Of a DNA stretch of 64,000 nt, positions 1-13,191 are shown one piece after another. Each line of letters starts with the position of its first letter. The first letter of the stretch is position 1. Both the position numbers and the translations under genes were made by a program. The stretch spans positions 1,490,954 through 1,554,953 of the forward strand of contig NC_031470.1 in assembly GCF_000006565.2 (NCBI RefSeq), read 5' to 3'. The notes beneath the pieces were generated by a model. That model had not been told where the DNA came from and made no database searches. It worked only from the letters and a program-made list of their open reading frames with translations. The stretch is from Toxoplasma gondii ME49 (taxonomy: Eukaryota > Apicomplexa > Conoidasida > Eucoccidiorida > Sarcocystidae).

Positions 1-1753
1 TGAACAGAGTGCAGGTGCCGGGTGTCAGTGGTCAGCGAAAAGAGTCGAAACTGAATGGGGGTGTATAGCCGGAGGGAATACCCGACATGGCAGAGCAAGG
101 AAAACACGGCGAGGAACATCGAAAGTGAAAATCAGAGAGACGAACTGAGGTGGGGGATGTGAGCGTGGAACCCAGTCCAGAAATCGAGATGAAAAAACGC
201 GTAAAAATGCGTCCACCAAAAGAACGAGAGAAACGCATGTTGACACCAACGTACGTCGAAAGAAAGAGAAACAAGGTAGGAGAGAGACCGTTGATGGAAG
301 ACCTCATATTTGCATAGCAGAGTCACACTCATCCGCGAGAAAATGTGAGCACATTCTTTCACTCGATCGTCCACGCTCAGCCTCACCAAGCATATTACCT
401 CTACCATTTCTTGCTGGTTGAAGAACTCACCGTTTAGGCGGGAAGGTTGCGCCTACAGACCACTCTGCTTATTATATGACAATTGCAGTTCATGGCCTGG
501 ACAGAAGGTTTGTGTTCCCGATGCCATGACAAGCTCGCGAAGAGCCCGACCAGACAAAAGCTCCTCCAGAATATGTCGGTCACACAGAAATTCGAGGGAC
601 ACCCACACATGCGGAGGCCGCAAGGAGAATGGGCGATGTACATGACATGTGAAGTCGATAGATCCAAAATCCGTATCTACAACCAGACACATTTATGCTT
701 GGACGGATCGTTAAATAGAGGTAGAGTGGCTGATTGATACAGACAGAGAGGCGTAGAAAGCTATGAATTGACAGATACAGGTCGATGGAAATAGAGATAA
801 ATACGGAGACATATAGATAGACAGAGATAGAGATATAGAGAGGAACACAAAGAAAGTAGTTCGAAATAGATAAAGATATATATGAAAATATACACAGATA
901 TCGGTATAAAGAAAGACGTTGATAGGTAGATATATTTAGATAAATATAGATAGGTAGAGATGGAAAGATAGATGTAGATGGATGGATACAGATAGATATA
1001 GATAGAATAAACCTAGGCAGATGTAGATGGATTGGTAGATAAAAGTGGATCGGTCGACGGTCGACGGAGAGAGAATAAAGAGAAAGGGGAAGAGACGCCA
1101 GATATTGAAGACCAAGTGAGATAGAGAGAAAGCAGAGGAAAGACTTTGAACCAGAGCACTACATTCAAGATGAGCAGAGCCAATGCTGCAGGGGACCCCT
1201 GAGACGCCACAACGGATTCCGAGAAGAATGCGGCAGATCTTAAATTGTGTGTTTCTATGACACAGACACAAAGGTCGTTCATCACTCCCGTCATGTTGTG
1301 CAACCGTGAGACCTCAAACGAACCCTTCCTGTCCTCTCTCCTCGTAGTCGTTACTCCTGTGGCTCTCATCGCTTGTGTGCTTTCGCGCATGCCCTTTGCA
1401 CATCCTTATTCTTTCACCAGGTCTACATCCGCAATATTCGCTGTTCTTTCGCATCTCGCTTCTCTGCCGGAACTCATGCTACTGACCCAGTTTGCTCTTC
1501 TTCGCCATACGCGCCGTTGTGTGATCTGGACTCCAGTCTGCGGCCCCTGGGGAGTGAAGCTGTAGGAGAGCAAGGGAACAAGAAGAACGACCTGGGCGAC
1601 ACAAACGGCCCTATTTTTCCATCGACGCAGCACGGAATCCTTTCGGTTCTTTTTTTGGCTTTCTGCTTTTCTCCGTCTCTGAGAGAGAGCTGCTGGCTGT
1701 CGACCTGGCTGCCGTCCTTCCTCGATCAAGAAGAAACCACCCTGCAAGCTGAG
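1..1753. other. left flank with no assignable gene
   Basis: I see no convincing exon chain here. A short open frame at 483-737 on the plus strand begins just after a CAG acceptor-like site and has protein-like composition, with a CxxC (CSRC) near its start, but I could connect it to nothing on either side. Bases 1240-1750 are more pyrimidine-rich and probably form the promoter and 5' leader of the large plus-strand gene that follows. The rest is simple repeat. Confidence 0.4.
776..1050. repeat. GATA/AGAT-rich simple sequence
   Basis: This is a low-complexity stretch of degenerate AGAT/GATA and TAGA units (agatag, gatagat and similar). It is of the type often found between coccidian genes, and any open frame inside it is a by-product of the repeat. 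Confidence 0.8.
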
Positions 1754-4700
1754 ATGCAGAGACAACGAACTCGGAGTCAGCTGTCGAGCGCGAAGCAGCT
1801 GGAGAGGCTACAGACGCCACAGCAAGCGTATCCTCCGATGGAGGCCGGAGCCTTCGGCGGTGCCGCCAAATTCTTGTTGGGACGCGTCGAGGAAGAAGAG
1901 CGACGAAGCCGAGAACAGCGACGCCTGGCGAGGAGCCACGGAGACGGCGAGGAGGCTGACCAGCGGCGCGCGTGTGACAGGGAAGGCGACCAAGCAGCAC
2001 AGCTGAAAAAGAAGGAAGTCCTGCAGAACATAAGAATCCTCTGTGAGACGCATCTTGGCACGCTCCCACAGGGGCGAGAGGAAAGCAGGTAAGTGCGAAC
2101 AGGCCCCCCACAAACACTGGGGATTCCAGAGTGGCTGGTCCGGAAACGCCTCAACACCGCGGGAGACAGTCGGCACGCGAGATGTTTAAAGGGCGCTCGA
2201 CGTCTGCAAGACACATACATGCGACTCTTCAGACGCGCCTTGTCGCCATCAAGTAGAACTTCGTCTGCGTTTCTCACAGATTCCCGACGCTGGAAGCGAA
2301 CGATGAGGAAGCAGAGGAAAAGCAGAAGGAAGGCCCGAGCGCGAAGCTGGCGGCGTTCCAGCAGCCGGACCGCGATCTGAGGCCGAGTGTGTCATTTGAA
2401 GGAGAACATCTTGGAGAAGCGAGGAGGAGACACTCGACAGAGAAGGACGCCAACATGACGACAGAGGTCACCTCTCGTAGAGAGAACAAGAGGCAGCCTG
2501 CCGTACGTTCTGCCCCTCCACACCCTTCTTCGATTTCTTCTTCCTCTTCCCCTCGTGTGTCTCCTCAGTCTCCTGCCTCGCCTTGCTGTGTTGCCGCGGT
2601 CCCTCGCGAGAGTGCGTTCGAAGTCGAAGCAGCAGGAGGTCGGACCTCGCCGGTCTGTTTAGTGCCTGTGAGGGAGGCATTAGCAGACGTGGAAGCCAGG
2701 CGGCCTCTATGGGATGCAGATGGAAGAGGAGAGAGAGGCGTCGGAGAGAAGGAGACAAGTGACATGTCACTTCAAGAAAGGGAGACTGCGTTCTGTTTAC
2801 GAGACGCCTGCCAACGTGGCGAAGGAGACAGCAAAGGCAACGAAGAATCGAGAGAAAATGCTTCACCGGAGGAACACGAGAGGAATACCCGCAAGGAGCT
2901 GACTTCGTTTCACCTCCTTGAACATTCAGACCGACGCCCACTCTCTCCGGATTTCTTGGCACGCCTTTCCTCTTCTTTCTGCGAAGAATCCAGAGTGACG
3001 GGCAGACACGAAAGCGGACGAGAGGGGCGAGGGAGACAAGCAGAAGAGAAGCGGGAGGAGGAGACAGCAAGCCCAGGAGATGCCGCGGCGGAAGAGGAGT
3101 GCTGCCTTGTCCTCACGTCATTTCGTCGAACTGTAGCTTGGGTTCTGGCTAGTCTCCAGGTAGCGAGAGTCCTTTGAAGAGTGGCAGAGTTGAGAAAAAA
3201 TCAGAGAGGAGAAAAGTCCCTGGGAAGAAACTCACGGGGAGCGCCCGGCGAGAAGGGTCGTACGAGGTAGCAGAAACAAGCGGAAGCGAGTGCACCCCCA
3301 ACAAGGAATGCATCACTCTTTCATCTTAAAAAGAAGTTTTCTCCACGAACAGTCATTCTTTGAGTCTTGGACGTCGGCCCTGTTCTTGTCCCTTTGCGGT
3401 GCAAAAACTTCGAGACACTCGAGACCGCTCTATCATGTGTGTCTTGGTCTTCCTCCACGTATTGAGTTCTACAATGCTTATCATCTCAACAGGGAACGAC
3501 ATCACCGCTTTAGAGCGACTGGTGCAGAAGCGCAAACCCAACATCACGTATCTGCCCACACTGCTTCGACGAACGATGTAGACATGCGATTGTCAATGGC
3601 GCCACTGGAAGTGATAGAAAGATCCGCAGCTCTGTCCAGACGCATATAAGGAAGCTCCAGGCACAGACCCTGGTATCCCGGTTCGAGTCAAGAGCCTTTT
3701 CAGCCTCTCGGTGTCTTTTTGTCAGGGAGGAGAGAGACCGAAGAGGCAGCCGAAGGACGTAATTTCAACATCGACGCTGCCTCGCCTTCTGCCGCTCTTT
3801 CAACTCTCAGCAGATTCGGAGAACAGAGAGGTTTTGTTCGCGTCTTGTCGCCTGCTCAAACAGCGACAGAAGTGCCAAATGGACGATCCAAGGTGAGAAG
3901 AGAAACCCAGGACGCAAGTGCTCTTAAACGCGAATCGCCATGCATATTCGATAAACGCGAGACGACATGCGTGAAAAGGGGCGTATACAGTGTAGCACGG
4001 ATATCTCTGTCCCCACGTACAGCAAAATGAGTATCCATAGAGAGGTGTATATGGAGACACAAGCTGTGAATACTGACGCGAATGACATGTCTACTTCGCC
4101 TGTCAGGCAAACACTGTAATCTGCTTTCGCCTGCTGCCTTTGTCTTGTCAGAAGCGGCGACGCCACAAGAAGCGGCGTATGTGGCAGAGGCGCGGGTGGG
4201 CAAGACGCGCTTCCGCTTCCCCCCGGTCCGACTGAGATCTCTCAGGACGAACTGGGTCTTGTGATTTCTCAGCTGGCCTTGCTGACAGGACAGCGAGGTA
4301 CGTCTGTTTTTCCAGAGGACCCGCGCTCTCAGTTTTCTTTCTCTTTTTCTTCGTCCTGCAGTCCCATTGCCATGCGCGTCCGCCGCCAGAGAACCCACTG
4401 CTCAGATGCGAGTGTGAGCCGAACTGTTGCTCCAGAAGCAGGCACCTTTCTTTCTGTCCTCCTCCGATGCTGGTGCATGATGAATCGCCTTGCGTCTTCT
4501 GCTCGAGCTCAACATCCATCAGACCGTGAGGGGTCCGAACTTTCCTGCGTGGGGGGCTAACCGAGAGCGTACGCCTGTATTCCTGTAGCGTCAAACTGTC
4601 TTTTTGCCGTTGCGGCGACGCAAGAAACTGCTGGCGGTTTTCGCTGGCTCACGCGAAGGCTAGAGCATACACATATTCTCACCAACTTTGAAAGTTTTTA

Positions 4701-7700
4701 ACCCACTCCTTGCGAACACAGGGACTGCAGGCTGTGTGCCAACCTCTCTGTCGCGGGACAGCTGTTTCTCAGAGCGGCGGCGCCTGGGTGTACCTGTGGT
4801 GTGTGGGGTCTCGACGGCTCTGCTTTGGCAGAGCCAGCATGCTCCGCAGTCCCATCGCGGCGCTCCTAAGTTGTGTACATATATATGCGTATATATATAT
4901 ATATATATAATATGCATATATATATATATATGTACGTGCGTGTCTGGGTTTAGCTGTGTACCATTCGCGTACTTCAATGTGTATCTTGACGCGTTCCACC
5001 GTTTTTCCTGGGCTGTATTTGTTTTGGTGCAACCCGCGTACCTCGCGAGTAGCTTACTTCATGAAAACAGGAAAGAATGCTTCCTGAAGAAAGACACGCA
5101 GTTGTTTACCCATTCCTTTTCTTCGGTTGTGAAGGCCCACCCGAAGCTCCACCATTTTCGTTATTGCTCGTTCCACCGTTGCAGCGTGTTCTGCGCCGAA
5201 GGCTGGTTTACAGTGTCCTTCCTCTTCCTCTTCGTTCTCGCGGAGGGCTTCTGGATGTTGCCTGGGAGAAGAGAGAGTCCTGCCTCTGCTCCAACACCAT
5301 CGAAGCAAGACTCTTCTTCGTTTCTTCCTCCGTCTACTGGGCGACAGCGAAAGTGAGCGTTTCTTTACGACCGCATATGCTTCTGCTCCGCATCGCAGTA
5401 TCCTCAAGGGACCAATCGTGCCTTCTGTGCCTTTGGAAAGCACATCTGTCTCTCCAGTGCATTACCGTTTCCTCAGGGCACCCTTATCGTTTCGCTGTCA
5501 TGGCATTTCGTCTTTTCTTGACATCACTGTCTCTGCTTTGCGTTTCACTTTTGGTTCCTCTGGCTCTACACTCTTGTCGTCTTCAGCGTTGCCGCACGCG
5601 TCGACTTGGGGCGTTCGAGACTCCCTGCTGGGAGACCTGAAGCTTCTTGAGAAGGATCTGCTTCAACGTCGCCTTTCCTCGCTCAACGCAGAACTGCAGA
5701 ACGCCATGGTTTCTGCCCGCCCTCCAGGTTGGTCACGACGCGATTCAATACCTTCCTCCCACCGAAAATGCCATCTACCACTCTTGGCTTTGATAGTCTC
5801 CTCACACACAAACACATTCATATTTATACATCTAAAATGATGCATGGAGAGAGACACGTGCCGGTGCAGACACACAACTTAATACGTGTTTAGATATATA
5901 TATATATATATAATTAGCTATGTATATATATATGTATATATATAATTAGCTATGTATATATATATATAATTAGATACTATTCAACGCAATTACCTTCTGA
6001 GGACACTCAGCGGAGTTTCAAGGGCTGCTCAAACGCACGGCACCTGTTCTCCATCATGCCCATGTGAATGGGATTATACAGGGACAGAAACAGCCTGGAA
6101 ATACGTTTTTACAAGTATAAAAACATATGTATATATGCATCGTCGCACGCATGCAGCAGGGACGAGCTTCGCGTATCTCTCAACGTGTGAACAAACGCAT
6201 GCACGGAACGTCACTAGGTAACGGACCGTGGGCTTCCACTTCTAACCTCTGAGAGTTGAGCACCTCCTCCAAATGCCATTGTCTGAACAGCCACATCGTC
6301 TGCCTGTCTCCTGTCTCTCCTGCGTTGTCGGCTCAGGAAGCTGCCGCGCTTCCTCTCAACCGCCAGGCACAAACAGCCAAGACACGGGAGCCACGCGACC
6401 CGAAGAATCCATCGGAAATTGCTGGTACGACACCACAATCGTATGGTAAAAAATTCAGGTACAACTTTACCATACGCGAATGTATCGGCTCATCCCACCT
6501 TTGTTCGAATGTATTTATTGTTGTCTATCTGTCTATCTGTCTCTCTCTCTCTATGTGGCAACAAAACCTATGTATCCATCTGTATCTCTCCATCTATCTG
6601 TCTACCTTTACTCCTCCACCTCTATGCTTATCTATCTCTGTGTCTCTCTATTTCTATTGCGTTAACACCATCTCTCTATCTCGGTCTACTTATGTGGACA
6701 TCTACAAGTGAAACCATTGCATATATATAAGCATACATAAGTATATTTCTACATATGTCTGGCAGAAGGGTGGTGGCTGAATGATGCTTTTCTTGGTACC
6801 CGCAGGCGCCCTGGGCTCCACGCGAATTTAAGGAGACAAAGAGACGATGAGAGACTAAGACAAGACCTCTTCCATCTTTCCGTGAGTTTGGCGTACTGTC
6901 GTTTCTTTGTTTAACTCAGCTGAGTTCCGCCGCCTCGGGCCAGCTTATCCACAGTCAGATTCTGGTGCCACTTTCAACCCCAGCAAGTCTCCCTTTTCCC
7001 GCCTTTTCCGGTCCTAGGAATTATGGCACGACCGGCAGCGATCATGCTGGAAGAGAACAACGCGATACATACATACATACATACAAATATATACATATAT
7101 TTATATATACAAAAATAAATGCAGAGGGATGTGTGTGCAGACACGCGACTGAATATATATATATATGTACATAAATATATGGTTAATTTCAAGTCGACAG
7201 TAAACGCAGCTACCTTCCGAAGGTTCTCAGAAGAGTTTTAAGTGTTTCCAGGTGGCTGTGTATTTCGCTCGTTCTTTCTTTCTGTTCTTTGGAACATCAC
7301 GCGGGTCTCTCTTCGCGAGTGGCAACCTTTCAGAGGGAGGACTGTGGCTGGTCTCATTCTCGTTTGCTCCGACAGTAAAAGGATGAAGAGAACTGTGTGT
7401 TGGTTCCTGTGCTTCTGATGTCCTGCAGAGAAGGCGACTGAAGCGGTCGCAGTCTTCGCCTTGTCTGGAGCCTGTCGGACGCGGACTGGGCGAAGACCAG
7501 GCGGAGAAACAGACAGACAGGTCCTTCTTTCGAAGTGTGCGTGCATCAGAAGAGGCCGCCCTAGAGGTGATGCTGGCAGCAGGAAATGAGGAGCCTGGCG
7601 GAGTCTCAGGCGAGGCTCCTGCCGCCGAATCAGGGGCCAGATTCAAAGTAAGAGACAACGGCGTGATGCGAAGTGAGAAGGTACGGGCAGGACACCTAGG

Positions 7701-10700
7701 AGGATGCGCCACGGGGTACGCGAGATCTTTAGTGGAGAAAGAAGACCTAGTGGACAAGAGGCAGGCAAGAAAGAAAGATAAGGAACGTAGACCGTTGAAA
7801 GTCGAGAGGGAAACGAAACGCGTTAAAGGGCGGGGATCTGCGGTACGACAGAGAAGCAGAGCGACAGAGCGACGTCAGTCCGAATCGTGACAGATGCTAC
7901 ACAGATAAAACTCACCGTTTTTCAAAACGAACAATTTCGAGCACTAGGCACTGTCCGGAAGCGAACGCGAGTCGGAGCCTGGAGTTTTTGACCCGTCTCT
8001 GCCGTCCTTTTACCTGGAATGCAATGCTTCCTCTGTCAGTGTGTGGCATCCAGAGCTCGAGAGTCCCCATATAGCAGAAGAGTCAGCCGAGGAGCTGGAG
8101 AAAAGAACTAGCCTTGCTCATCAAAGTGACGAAGCGCGGAAAAATGCTTGCGCACGGCCGCGTTTTTCCTCGTGCAATTGCGAATCGCAGCCGTCGCAAA
8201 GCCACTAGATATGTACTGTCCCTCTACCTATGCATATATATATATATATATACATGCATATAATTACATATATATATATATATATATAGTTTGATAGATA
8301 GATAGATATAGATATAGATATGGGGGTGTGGACGAGCAGGTTCATATACACGAGGTTGGAGGAGATTGTGTCTGTGGAATCAAGGTTGTGTCGGAATACA
8401 TCATTTGTTTTCGCGTTTGCTTTGTCTCCAGCGACAGGGGCATGTTGAAGAAGGCGAGGCACAAGAGAACGAAGGGATGAAGCAGCTGAGGTGTGAGAGC
8501 GTGGCGGACATGGATATTCTTGAGAACGAGCACAAAGCACTAAATCGCCCCGCAGAATGTGATCGAGAATTCTCTCCGGCACCGAAGAGCAGGATGGCAG
8601 GCTCACAAAGAACGAGACATTCTGTTTCTACTGATTCGTCAAAGGCACACATCGCTTTGGTGTCTGACAACGCCCAGACTGGTCCAGCTTCGCCTTCTTT
8701 CTCGTCGCGGTCTCCTCGCCAGGCTTCATCAGATTATTTCTCGTCTATGTCGTTATCTTGTGACATCCATGCGTCTTCCTATTCGCCGCAACCTTCCTCT
8801 GGAGGCCCAGCGCCTACCCCGTCTCTATCGCGTCCTCAGTCTAATTCAAAGATTCATGGAGACTCGCGGGAGTGTGGCCAACAAACGTCAAGTGGTATGA
8901 GCACGCGGGCGAATACGATGGAAAGCAAGAGAAATGAAGAAATGCCGACCACGGCGTTGCTTCATTCCGGCTTATTGAAGAACGAAGCTTTGAGAAAGCG
9001 TGCAGCCATGCTCCTGGTGAGACGCCTATCTGCCACTCTTTCTCTGTTTAGATCATTTCGTCTCCTTTTCAGTGCCGTTTTTCCTCTTTTCAAAAATCCT
9101 TGTCGCCTTCTCAGTGCTTGCCGCCGTGCTTTCAGACATCCTGTCGCCTGCCCTCTGCGCCTTCTCCTTTGTGGTTCCGCTGGCGTCTCGTGTCGTGTTT
9201 GGACTCGCTGTCTGGACGTCTCCGCTTTTTTTTATTTCTCTGGCGCTCGCGTTTGCTGGCTCAGAGAGAGCAGGAAAAACGGCGAAAGGCGCATGTGCGT
9301 TGGCAACACCGAGTGAAGGAAGTGCGACTCCAGCAAGGCGCCATCGAGGCGTTCCGGCGGAGAAAGGCAGAGGAGGCAGCTGCGGTGAGAAATGCATCGT
9401 GTGGTTCTGATATTAGATTCATTTATTTGTCTTCAAAGGCTTCAGACTTTGTTTTGGACTTGAGTGCCCAAAACGACATCCATTGGATTCAAGTATATGA
9501 GAGAGCGACTGTTACTTTGTTGAGCTTCACTACTGAGGAAAGAGAAATGCTTAGAATCTGTCCCTTTGTGTCTGACTCCTTTGGAGCCTCCTTCTCCGTC
9601 AGTATCCGGAACCTCGGTGAAACTCACATGTTTGATCCCGCTGCACCGCGTGCTTCTTCGTAGCCAGGCGCCAGCCGGCTGGGTTAAACATTGACGATTC
9701 AGTGGAGACCCCAGCGTTTGCTGCAGCGTTTTCTGGGCAGACATGTCTCCGCCTGACGTTTACATTATTGGGGATGCAGTTGAACAGGTCATGCCACTTC
9801 CGAGATTCATCGAAGCGAATGTGCGAACGCTTGACCTGGCATTTCTTCTCTTCCATTCACTCGTTCGACGTTTTAGGCGTCTCAGAGGGCACTTGACGAG
9901 GCAATACGCGGACGAGAAGCAGACAATGCCCGTCGCCGACGGAGACAGAACGAACTGAATCGATGCCTTCGCTCGTCCTCCTTTGCTGCATTTCCTCGCG
10001 CGACAGTCTCTTCTTTGCCCAGCTCTTCCCAACGACACCCACCGGAACTGGTCAAGGAGAAGCCTGAAAGATTAGACCGCTCTCTCCCGCGGCCGCCATT
10101 TCGTTCCCGATCGGCAGATAACCGAGGGAAAGGCGAGGAGGACGGGTTCGGTCGCCAGGCTGATGGGGACGCGAAGCGAGCGCTCGTGGTGGGGGCAAGT
10201 CGAAATGAAGGAGAGACATCCGGCACAAGCAAAGTCGCCTCGTGCCTGCCCTTGAGCGCACCTTTGTCACCACCCGCCGATTCAACTTTTTCGTCGCTTC
10301 TGTGTGGCGTTTTGTCTCCCTCATGCAGTGCCAGCCCCCACACTCCTTCCAGCTCTTCTTCTCGTCCCGCTGACTGGGCTTTTTCCTCTTCCTCGTCTTC
10401 CGCATCATGCACTTCTTCTTTCTCTCGTGTTCCACCTTCTATGTCCTGCCCTCTCGTCTCTCATCCGCTCATTCCAGCTCCAGGATCAAAATCGGATGGA
10501 GAAGGAGAAGCAAGGAGAGCTAGCCAAGAAGACAAAGCGCAGGTGAGAAACGCGAGGTCGCCAGACTTGGTTAGCAGCGAGAAATGAGGCACAAGGCGAG
10601 TGCTGATACGACGGAAAGAGCGGGAATCAGGGGCGCGATCTACTTTCTTATGAGGTCTCTGTGTCTTGAAAGATGTCCTGGTAAGCAGTTACTGTTTGCA

Positions 10701-12378
10701 TGCATACAAAGAGGTCAACGCAGCGAAGGTGAAGAGGGATAGTATCGCACGCTCAAGTACGTGTGTAACTAGGCTGAGGGCGCTCTTCAAGCGCTTCAGA
10801 CGTCACATTTAGTACTTTTTGGAGTCGAGAAAAAGCTGGTGAAGCGAGGAAGCAAGCAATGCCGAGACGCCTCGTGTTCTACGTGTCGCTGTCTATGCCT
10901 CCTTGTCGCCTGTGTTCGCTTCAGAAGGTTTTGTTTCTGTATTGACGAGTCTTGTCTTCTGGCCGGTGACGTCTCCATTTCCTCTGGTGACTGAATCCGT
11001 CTCTTCCCTTGCCGTATTCTTTCCTTCCTATAGAAATCCATATTCGTGTGGGTCAGTCACCAGATTTCAGACCCGGCTTGTCCCCGCTTCATACCTGTCA
11101 TTCTTTCCCCACTTTGCTCGTCTCCGTATTTCCCCCTGCCGGAGTGTGTTCACTCTCTGCATGGCACCATTTTCCTGCTTGTGACTTTGGGGCTGATCCT
11201 TCTTGCTTTCAGACGGCCTTAGCCTGCGGGACTCAAGCTCCTATTGGCCTGCGCCAGGTCTCGGTGACATCTCCTCAGAAGAAGGCTTGCCCTTCCTCCA
11301 ATTCTTCGGCATTCTGTATTCAAGAGCGAGGTAGTGGCAGCCATAATATCAAGCTCTGTTCGTGCACGTTTTCTGCGGCTTCCTCGAATGACCAAGGTAG
11401 TCGAAACAACTGCTGGGCCGCATCCTCCCCTTCGGATCCAGCTGTCGTTTCCTCCGTGTGTGTTCATGAGGGAGTGCCTATGGAACAAAAAGCAAGAGGG
11501 CCGTGCAAATCGAGCAACCCCCCAGACCAAAAGGAATCACAAGGAAGGAGGCACGAACATGAAAAGCTCCGAGAACACGAACAGGGCAAAGTGAAGGAAG
11601 AAGAAAACGAGACGTGTGGAGACTGTGCGGGAAGAGAGACGAAAGATATGTCAAATGCAAGAAGTGGGGAAACGAGGGGTTCACAAATTTCCTCGCAGGG
11701 GAGTCAGCGGCAGTCCTCCGGTGTGCCGTGCTCTCTCGAAGGCCTGGTGGACCGCCTTCGCCGGGGACGACCAAGAGAGATCAAGGAAAAGCGAGAGAGA
11801 CAGAAAGCAAGAGAGGAAGCGATTCTGCATTCGCACGAAATCCAAAAGACTTTTCGCGAGCACGCAGCAGGTCTGAAGTTGATATTTTGTCAATTCCGAG
11901 ATCCAGTTACAGACTCGATTCTGGAAAAGAACTGGTGTCGCTTCTCTTCCTGCTTTAATCTTCTACCCCAGCGGGAAATGCTGAAGATATTTAGACAGGG
12001 TATGTGCGCCGGAGACTGGAAGAAAGGAGCAGATACGAAATGCAGCATCAAAGGGCGGCACAACACGATAAGACCAACTCGACTAACGAAAAGCTCTGGT
12101 TTCCTGCAGTCGTCCAGATTGTTCTAAAACTAGCGGAGACGGTGTATAAGCACCTAATGCGGATCTGCAAGGGTTACTTCGTGTGCACATGTGGTCCTAT
12201 ATACATAATTCAACGTCTTCTTTATCCATGCAAACGCAGTCCGTATGTGGCTTTCCACAGTGTGCCAATATTCATCGTTTCGTCTGTGTACAAATGTTTG
12301 TCAGAGGTCTCTGGCTATGGGTATTCGTAAACGGCCATATGTGGAGGAATGAAAAAAAACGAGGAGAAATATGCATTA

Positions 12379-12415
<37 letters not shown>

Positions 12416-13191
12416 ATATTTGTACCTTGCATTCCAGTCACTTCTGCATCACAACGTCTTCGAGAGGGCCGTCGCGTGCGTACTGCGAAGAACACTGCAA
12501 ATTTCTGTCATCGCTTGACACAAATTGGTGGAAAAGTTGTTATGCTTGTAGCTTTTCGAACTAAGTGCAGCTGTGTTTCTTGTTAAGAACACATAAATAT
12601 GTATCTTCTAAATTACAGCACCAAGCAAAAGGTGCTGTGAGAAAATATGTCTTGATACTTTTATTTATCCTGTTGTATATGCGGCTGCAGTCGCAGGGAG
12701 GCGCATGTCTGCCGGCGCTCTGCAGGACGCCCTCGTGCACGTGGCCGCAAGTGCCAACGGCCTCTCTCTCTCGGTAAATCCTCTTTCGCCCTTACGTTTA
12801 TCATGCGGCGCTCAGCATTACCGACAGTCTTATATCTTACACGCGCACTATCACAGTATTTTATATATATCACAGTATTTTATATACCTATGGACCTACA
12901 GACACATGTTAGCAAATCCAGCTGTCGAGAAAGGAACGAGTGTCCGGTGAGCCGATACGCAGGAGAAAAGACTTGAATGTGTGTGTCCTGACGAAGATAG
13001 TCACCTCAGCAATCGAGAAGACCTCGATTCCGAAAGTTCCCGTGTTCAGGCCAGCAGTCGTATAGAAAAAAAGTTGCAAGGGGCGAAAGATCGCTTCTAA
13101 TCTGAGAGCATTTCCCCAACTATGACCTATGGCCCAGCTACATTTGGGCACCCTTCATCTTGCCGCGCCTCCGCTCAGGAAACAAGTCTGA
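1754..13191 (+). CDS. large coiled-coil-rich protein, function unknown (15 predicted exons)
   Basis: Predicted exons: 1754-2088, 2280-3159, 3726-3892, 4152-4297, 5185-5352, 5587-5727, 6337-6424, 6806-6881, 7429-7647, 8432-9016, 9265-9384, 9886-10542, 11213-11999, 12691-12773, 13138-13191. All 14 junctions are GT-AG with matching phase, giving 1501 residues and a stop at 13189-13191. The start is the first Met (MQRQRTR) of the open part of exon 1; it could lie upstream. Charged heptad-like helices occur at about residues 1-110, 570-610 (DLKLLEKDLLQRR), 935-1000 (VRWQHRVKEVRLQQ) and 1360-1400, separated by Ser/Pro-rich linkers. The C-terminus (about 1410-1485: WCRFSSCFNLLP, MLKIFR, ALQDALVHVAAS) has the hydrophobic spacing of helical modules seen in some axonemal proteins. 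No signal peptide or membrane segment is visible. The next gene encodes a radial spoke protein, so a cytoskeletal or flagellar role is possible but is only inferred. The short last exon and the early exons are the least certain. Confidence 0.55.
4864..4934. repeat. TA/TATG microsatellite in an intron
   Basis: Alternating TA with interspersed TATG/CATA units, lying in the intron after exon 4 of the large coiled-coil gene. Similar (TA)n tracts recur at about 5893-5970, 7150-7170 and 12388-12417 in the introns of the same gene. Confidence 0.9.
6527..6712. repeat. CTAT/CTCT tetranucleotide repeat in an intron
   Basis: Degenerate tcta/ctat/ctct repeats on the plus strand inside the intron between the 6337-6424 and 6806-6881 exons. 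All three forward frames are partly open only because the repeat contains few stop codons. Confidence 0.85.
8229..8320. repeat. TA and GATA microsatellite in an intron
   Basis: Two (TA)n blocks followed by a short GATA/TAGATA block, in the intron that precedes the 8432-9016 exon. No coding signal is seen in the flanking 700 bases of this intron. Confidence 0.85.

Noticed and set aside
3668..3705. GGTTCGAGTC box B-like sequence suggesting a tRNA gene
   Set aside because: The bases around the TTCGAGT loop cannot pair as a T-stem, and no box A or acceptor stem fits upstream.
4722..4789. Possible extra exon of the large coiled-coil gene
   Set aside because: Splicing directly from 4297 to 5185 keeps phase and gives a better match to the next exon, whereas including this piece forces a phase conflict at 5587.
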